This document shows, piece by piece, positions 59,201 to 64,000 of a DNA stretch of 64,000 nucleotides (positions are counted from its first letter, which is position 1; every line of letters begins with the position of its first letter). Both the position numbers and the translations under genes were made by a program. This DNA is from Nemertoderma westbladi (Eukaryota > Xenacoelomorpha > Nemertodermatida > Nemertodermatidae): positions 1-64,000 of the forward strand of contig JAUCBJ010009153.1 in assembly GCA_032718475.1 (NCBI GenBank), read 5' to 3'. Below the pieces are notes generated by a model that did not search any database, was not told where the DNA came from, and worked only from the letters and a program-made list of their open reading frames with translations.

Positions 59201-61187
59201 AAACAAAGTGCGGCACTCTACCAGTACTACCTAGTAAAACTCAAAGTTCGGCACTCTACCGGTACTACCTAGTAAAACAAACAAAGTGCGGCACTCTACC
59301 AGTACTACCTAGTAAAACTCAAAGTTCGGCACTCTACCGGTACTACCTAGTAAAACAAACAAAGTGCGGCACTCTACCGGTACTACCTAGTAAAACAAAC
59401 AAAGTGCGGCACTCTACCGGTACTACCTAGTAAAACAAACAAAGTGCGGCACTCTACCGGTACTACCTAGTAAAACTCAAAGTCCGGCACTCTACCAGTA
59501 CTACCTAGTAAAACAAACAAAGTGCGGCACTCTAACGGTACTACCTAGTAAAACTCAAAGTTCGGCACTCTACCGGTACTACCTAGTAAAACAAACAAAG
59601 TGCGGCACTCTACCAGTACTACCTGGTGAAACAAACAAAGTTCGGCACTCTACCAGTACTACCTAGTAATACAAACAAAGTGCGGCACTCTACCAGTACT
59701 ACCTAGTAAAACTCAAAGTTTGGCAATCTACCAGTACTACCTAGTAAAACAAACAAAGTTCGGCACTCTACGAGTACTAATAGTGAAACTCAAAGTTCGT
59801 CCATCTACCAGTACTACCTAGTAAAACAAACAAAGTTCGGCACTCTACCAGTACTACCTAGTGAAACAAACAAAGTTCGGCACTCTACCGGTACTACCTA
59901 GTAAAACAAACAAAGTCCGGCACTCTACCAGTACTACCTAGTAAAACAAACAAAGTGCGGCACTCTACCAGTACTACCTAGTGAAACAAACAAAGTGCGG
60001 CACTCTACCAGTACTACCTAGTAAAACAAACAAAGTGCGGCACTCTACCGGTACTACCTAGTGAAACAAACAAAGTGCGGCACTCTACCGGTACTACCTA
60101 GTGAAACAAACAAAGTTCGGCTCTCTACCAGTTCTACCTAGTGAAACAAACAAAGTTCGGCACTCTACCGGTACTACCTAGTAAAACAAACAAAGTGCGG
60201 CACTCTACCAGTACTACCTAGTGAAACAAACAAAGTTCGGCACTCTACCAGTACTACCTAGTGAAACAAACAAAGTTCGGCACTCTACCGGTACTACCTA
60301 GTAAAACAAACAAAGTGCAGCACTCTACCGGTCCAACCTAGTGAAACAAACAAACTGCGGCACTCTACCAGTACTACCTAGTAAAACAAACAAAGTGCGG
60401 CACTCTACCAGTACTACCTAGTGAAACAAACAAAGTGCGGCACTCTACCAGTACTACCTAGTAAAACAAACAAAGTGCGGCACTCTACCGGTACTACCTA
60501 GTGAAACAAACAAAGTGCGGCACTCTACCGGTACCACCTAGTGAAACAAACAAAGTTCGGCACTCTACCAGTACTACCTAGTAAAACAAACAAAGTTCGG
60601 CACTCTACCGGTACTACCTAGTAAAACAAACAAAGTGTGGCACTCTACCAGTACTACCTAGTAAAACAAACAAAGTGCGGCACTCTACCAGTACTACCTA
60701 GTAAAACTCAAAGTTCGGCACTCTACCGGTACTACCTAGTAAAACAAACAAAGTGCGGCACTCTACCGGTACTACCTAGTAAAACAAACAAAGTGCGGCA
60801 CTCTACCGGTACTACCTAGTAAAACAAACAAAGTGCGGCACTCTACCGGTACTACCTAGTAAAACTCAAAGTCCGGCACTCTACCAGTACTACCTAGTAA
60901 AACAAACAAAGTGCGGCACTCTAACGGTACTACCTAGTAAAACTCAAAGTTCGGCACTCTCCCGGTACTACCTAGTAAAACAAACAAAGTGCGGCACTCT
61001 ACCAGTACTACCTAGTAAAACTCAAAGTTTGGCAATCTACCAGTACTACCTAGTAAAACAAACAAAGTTCGGCACTCTACCAGTACTACCTAGTGAAACT
61101 CAAAGTTCGTCCATCTACCAGTACTACCTAGTAAAACAAACAAAGTTCGGCACTCTACCAGTACTACCTAGTGAAACAAACAAAGTT

Positions 61188-62263
61188 TAGGCCTGATGGG
61201 TGTAGGTTCTATAGACTGGTTCAAGTCCTACCTGTCAGACAGAGGTCAAACTGTAGTCATTAGCAAATCGCTGTCTACTGTACAAGAGATTACCTGTGGT
61301 GTACCGCAAGGTAGTATATTAGGTCCTCTGCTTTTTGTATGCTATGTAAATGATATGATAAGTAGTATAGATCCCGATTTTAAACTCATTTTATATGCCG
61401 ACGACAGTGCTCTTATTTTCTCTCATAAAGATCCTATCCATATTTCCCAAAAGTTAAGTGCAGTTCTAGAATCCTGTAATGAGTGGTTGGTTGATAATAA
61501 GCTATCCATTCACTACGGTAAAACTGAAAGTATTTTGTTTGGTTCCAAAAGAAAGTTAAAGAAGGTAACTAAGTTTGAAGTCACTAGTAATGGACATAAG
61601 ATTGAAAATAAATAGGAAGTTAAATATTTAGGCGCCACATTAGATAACTGCTTATCAGGAGAAAGTACAGTGAAAAATATTTTCTCGAAAGTTAACAGTA
61701 GGCTTAGGTTTCTATACAGAAATAAAAATAGTTTGAACACCGACTCCCGCAAGTTACTTTGCTCTTCTTTAATACAGTGTCACATGGACTACGCATGCTC
61801 TTCTTGGTATGAAGGCTTAACCAAACAGCTTAAATGTAAATTACAAGTAGCTCAGAATAAAGTAGTACGATTTATTAAAGACTACAAACCTAGACACCAC
61901 CTAACTCCAGATGACTTTTCTGAATCTGGACTACTTAACTTAGATAGTAGAGTTAAGCAGCTACGCCTTAACCATGTGCATAAAGTGTATAATGGTAAAT
62001 GTCCCAATTACCTAAAACAAAAATTCAACAGAGTACGCGATACACACTCTTACAGTACCAGAGCTAGTGCTTCAAACTTCTACCTCCCGAATTGTAAATC
62101 CTTCGAATCTGATACTTTCTTTTTTAACGGCATAAAAAATTGGAACGCTCTGCCTAATGAAATTAAAAACCTAAATAATCAACATTCTTTTAAATCTGCA
62201 GTTAAATCTCATCTCCGTGTGCAATGTAAAAATAGGTACAATAGTCCTACAGTAAGTTATTAG
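61188..62263 (+). pseudogene. CR1/L2-like reverse transcriptase, C-terminal part with in-frame TAG
   Basis: Open from the 5' junction: WFKSYLSDRGQ, then motif B GVPQGSILGPLLFVCYVND, then motif C LILYADDSALIFSHKD. A TAG at 61613-61615 interrupts the frame after HKIENK; the same frame continues EVKYLGATLD, the conserved block after motif D. A C-to-T change of a Gln codon would explain it. The remainder is the thumb and C-terminal helix region ending FKSAVKSHL. The palm motif A and endonuclease are missing, so the fragment is dead on arrival. Confidence 0.85.
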
Positions 62264-62598
62264 TTTATTAATTATTTACTATTTATACTGTAATTACGTT
62301 TTTAATAAATTGTTCTGTACATTACATCTTTATCGTTGAGTCGGGCATTGTCACGCTCTCGGTAAAGTTGTACATGTACATAGTGTAATTACGTTTTATA
62401 TTCGTTTAGGTTAGCGTAGTGTAATATTGTATTTGTAACCAAGTAACATAAAGGACCCCCTTGGAAATAAGCTGCAAAGCTTTAGGGGTAATCCTATATG
62501 TTATGTTGGACAATACCTTTATACCGGTACATTGTTTGGTGTATTTGTTATTGTTTTTACATAATGTATAAATAAATCTATAAAATAAATCTATCTAT
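62264..62598 (+). other. 3' UTR with conserved-type hairpin
   Basis: 335 bp after the RT stop. A nested hairpin at 62453-62494 pairs GGA/TCC, CCCC/GGGG and AAGCT/AGCTT (62469-62473 with 62478-62482, loop GCAA). A 3'-terminal GGACCCC...GGGG..TCC element of this type is familiar from CR1-like LINE 3' ends and probably is the RNA recognition site. The tail is A/T-rich simple repeat. Confidence 0.7.
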
Positions 62599-64000
62599 GG
62601 CACTCTACCGGTACTACCTAGTAAAACAAACAAAGTTCGGCACTCTACCGGTACTACCTAGTAAAACAAACAAAGTGCGGCACTCTACCGGTACTACCTA
62701 GTAAAACAAACAAAGTGCGGCACTCTACCGGTACCACCTAGTGAAACAAACAAAGTTCGGCACTTTACCGGTACTACCTAGTAAAACAAACAAAGTGCGG
62801 CACTCTACCAGTACTACCTAGTAAAACAAACAAAGTGCGGCACTCTACCGGTACTACCTAGTAAAACAAACAAAGTTCGGCACTCTACCGGTACTACCTA
62901 GTAAAACAAACAAAGTGCGGCACTCTACCAGTACTACCTAGTAAAACAAACAAAGTGCGGCACTCTACCGGTACTACCTAGTAAAACAAACAAAGTTCGG
63001 CACTCTACCGGTACTACCTAGTAAAACAAACAAAGTGCGCCACTTTACCGGTACTACCTAGTAAAACAAACAAAGTGCGGCACTCTACCGGTACTACCTA
63101 GTAAAACAAACAAAGTGCGGCACTCTACCGGTACTACCTAGTAAAACTCAAAGTCCGGCACTCTACCAGTACTACCTAGTAAAACAAACAAAGTGCGGCA
63201 CTCTAACGGTACTACCTAGTAAAACTCAAAGTTCGGCTCTCTACCGGTACTACCTAGTAAAACAAACAAAGTGCGGCACTCTACCAGTACTACCTGGTGA
63301 AACAAACAAAGTTCGGCACTCTACCAGTACTACCTAGTAATACAAACAAAGTGCGGCACTCTACCAGTACTACCTAGTAAAACTCAAAGTTCGGCACTCT
63401 ACCGGTACTACCTAGTAAAACAAACAAAGTGCGGCACTCTACCAGTACTACCTAGTAAAACTCAAAGTTCGGCACTCTACCGGTACTACCTAGTAAAACA
63501 AACAAAGTGCGGCACTCTACCGGTACTACCTAGTAAAACAAACAAAGTGCGGCACTCTACCGGTACTACCTAGTAAAACAAACAAAGTGCGGCACTCTAC
63601 CGGTACTACCTAGTAAAACTCAAAGTCCGGCACTCTACCAGTACTACCTAGTAAAACAAACAAAGTGCGGCACTCTAACGGTACTACCTATTAAAACTCA
63701 AAGTTCGGCACTCTACCGGTACTACCTAGTAAAACAAACAAAGTGCGGCACTCTACCAGTACTACCTGGTGAAACAAACAAAGTTCGGCACTCTACCAGT
63801 ACTACCTAGTAATACAAACAAAGTGCGGCACTCTACCAGTACTACCTAGTAAAACTCAAAGTTTGGCAATCTACCAGTACTACCTAGTAAAACAAACAAA
63901 GTTCGGCACTCTACCAGTACTACCTAGTGAAACTCAAAGTTCGTCCATCTACCAGAACTACCTAGTAAAACAAACAAAGTTCGGCACTCTACCAGTACTA
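62599..64000. repeat. 40-bp satellite array, block 6
   Basis: About 35 units to the window edge. It matches 50127-51900 rather than the sequence following 51990: the GGCACTTT unit (50291/62763) and the TGCGCCACTTT unit (50565/63037) are both offset by 12,472 bp, later falling to about 12,040 bp as roughly 430 bp is absent here. Confidence 0.95.

Larger units (their letters stand above)
39263..61187. repeat. 40-bp satellite array, block 5 (22 kb)
   Basis: About 550 units with no insertion. Composition differs from block 2: many ACCGGT units, frequent TAGTGAAAC, and rare types such as CCTGGTGAAAC, TAGTAATAC, CTAACGGT, ACACTACC (a shortened unit) and GTACCACC. These rare types recur in the same order at kilobase spacing, showing repeated large duplications. 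Reading frames at 39623, 51829 and 60637 are by-products of unit phase. Confidence 0.97.
61188..62598 (+). mobile_element. CR1/L2-like LINE, 5'-truncated
   Basis: A 1.4-kb plus-strand insertion starting within the RT and ending in a simple tail of AAATAAATCTAT-type repeats. Satellite on the left ends CAAAGTT and on the right begins GGCACTCT, so one base is missing and there is no target duplication. RT signature (GVPQGSILGPLLF, LYADDSALIF) and the 3' UTR hairpin suggest the CR1/L2/Crack group, not certain. Confidence 0.88.

Noticed and set aside
1-64000. CRISPR array
   Set aside because: Units are contiguous with no unique spacers, and the surrounding genes are animal retrotransposons.

Overview
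The window is eukaryotic repeat-dense DNA, most likely from an invertebrate animal. It shows a BEL/Pao retrotransposon, APE-type and RTE-like LINEs, and a reverse transcriptase family with an N-terminal Cys-rich finger and a restriction-like nuclease tail that I associate with marine invertebrate genomes. I cannot narrow the organism further. I see no ordinary host gene, rRNA or tRNA, and no bacterial feature.

About 34 kb (roughly 53%) is one tandem satellite with a 40-bp unit and a 38-bp variant, about 850 units. It lies at 1-1205, 8293-14913, 16605-18657, 22662-23402, 39263-61187 and 62599-64000 and runs off both ends. It is organised hierarchically: 278-, 596- and 1,828-bp higher-order repeats in the left array, and dispersed duplications about 3.0, 3.2 and 12.5 kb apart in the right array.

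Retroelements sit in the satellite like islands. (1) 1206-8292, minus strand: an apparently full-length LINE with two intact overlapping ORFs. ORF1 combines a SAP domain, a coding minisatellite, a PCNA-binding-like motif, two SUMO-interaction-like motifs, a Ulp1/C48-like domain, a coiled coil and a C-terminal ORF1-type domain. ORF2 is endonuclease plus reverse transcriptase. (2) 14914-16604, minus: a 5'-truncated, poly(A)-tailed fragment of a retroelement with a restriction-like nuclease domain, flanked by a 7-bp duplication. (3) 18658-22661, plus: a 4-kb relative with poly(A) and a 9-12-bp target duplication, broken by a frameshift and one in-frame stop. (4) 23403-39262: a composite of a BEL/Pao element (plus strand), an RTE-like LINE inserted in its pol gene on the minus strand (32552-34696, 10-11-bp duplication), and a second, shorter RTE copy on the plus strand fused to its right end. 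(5) 61188-62598, plus: a 5'-truncated CR1/L2-like LINE tail.

The satellite came first. Insertions 2 and 3 fall inside the repeat units, and for insertion 2 the 596-bp repeat resumes in exact register. The BEL element came before its nested RTE copy, which splits pol without changing the reading frame on either side. The most interesting objects are ORF1 of the first LINE, the chimeric right end of the BEL element, the structured repeats in the BEL leader and 3' region, and the layered satellite architecture.
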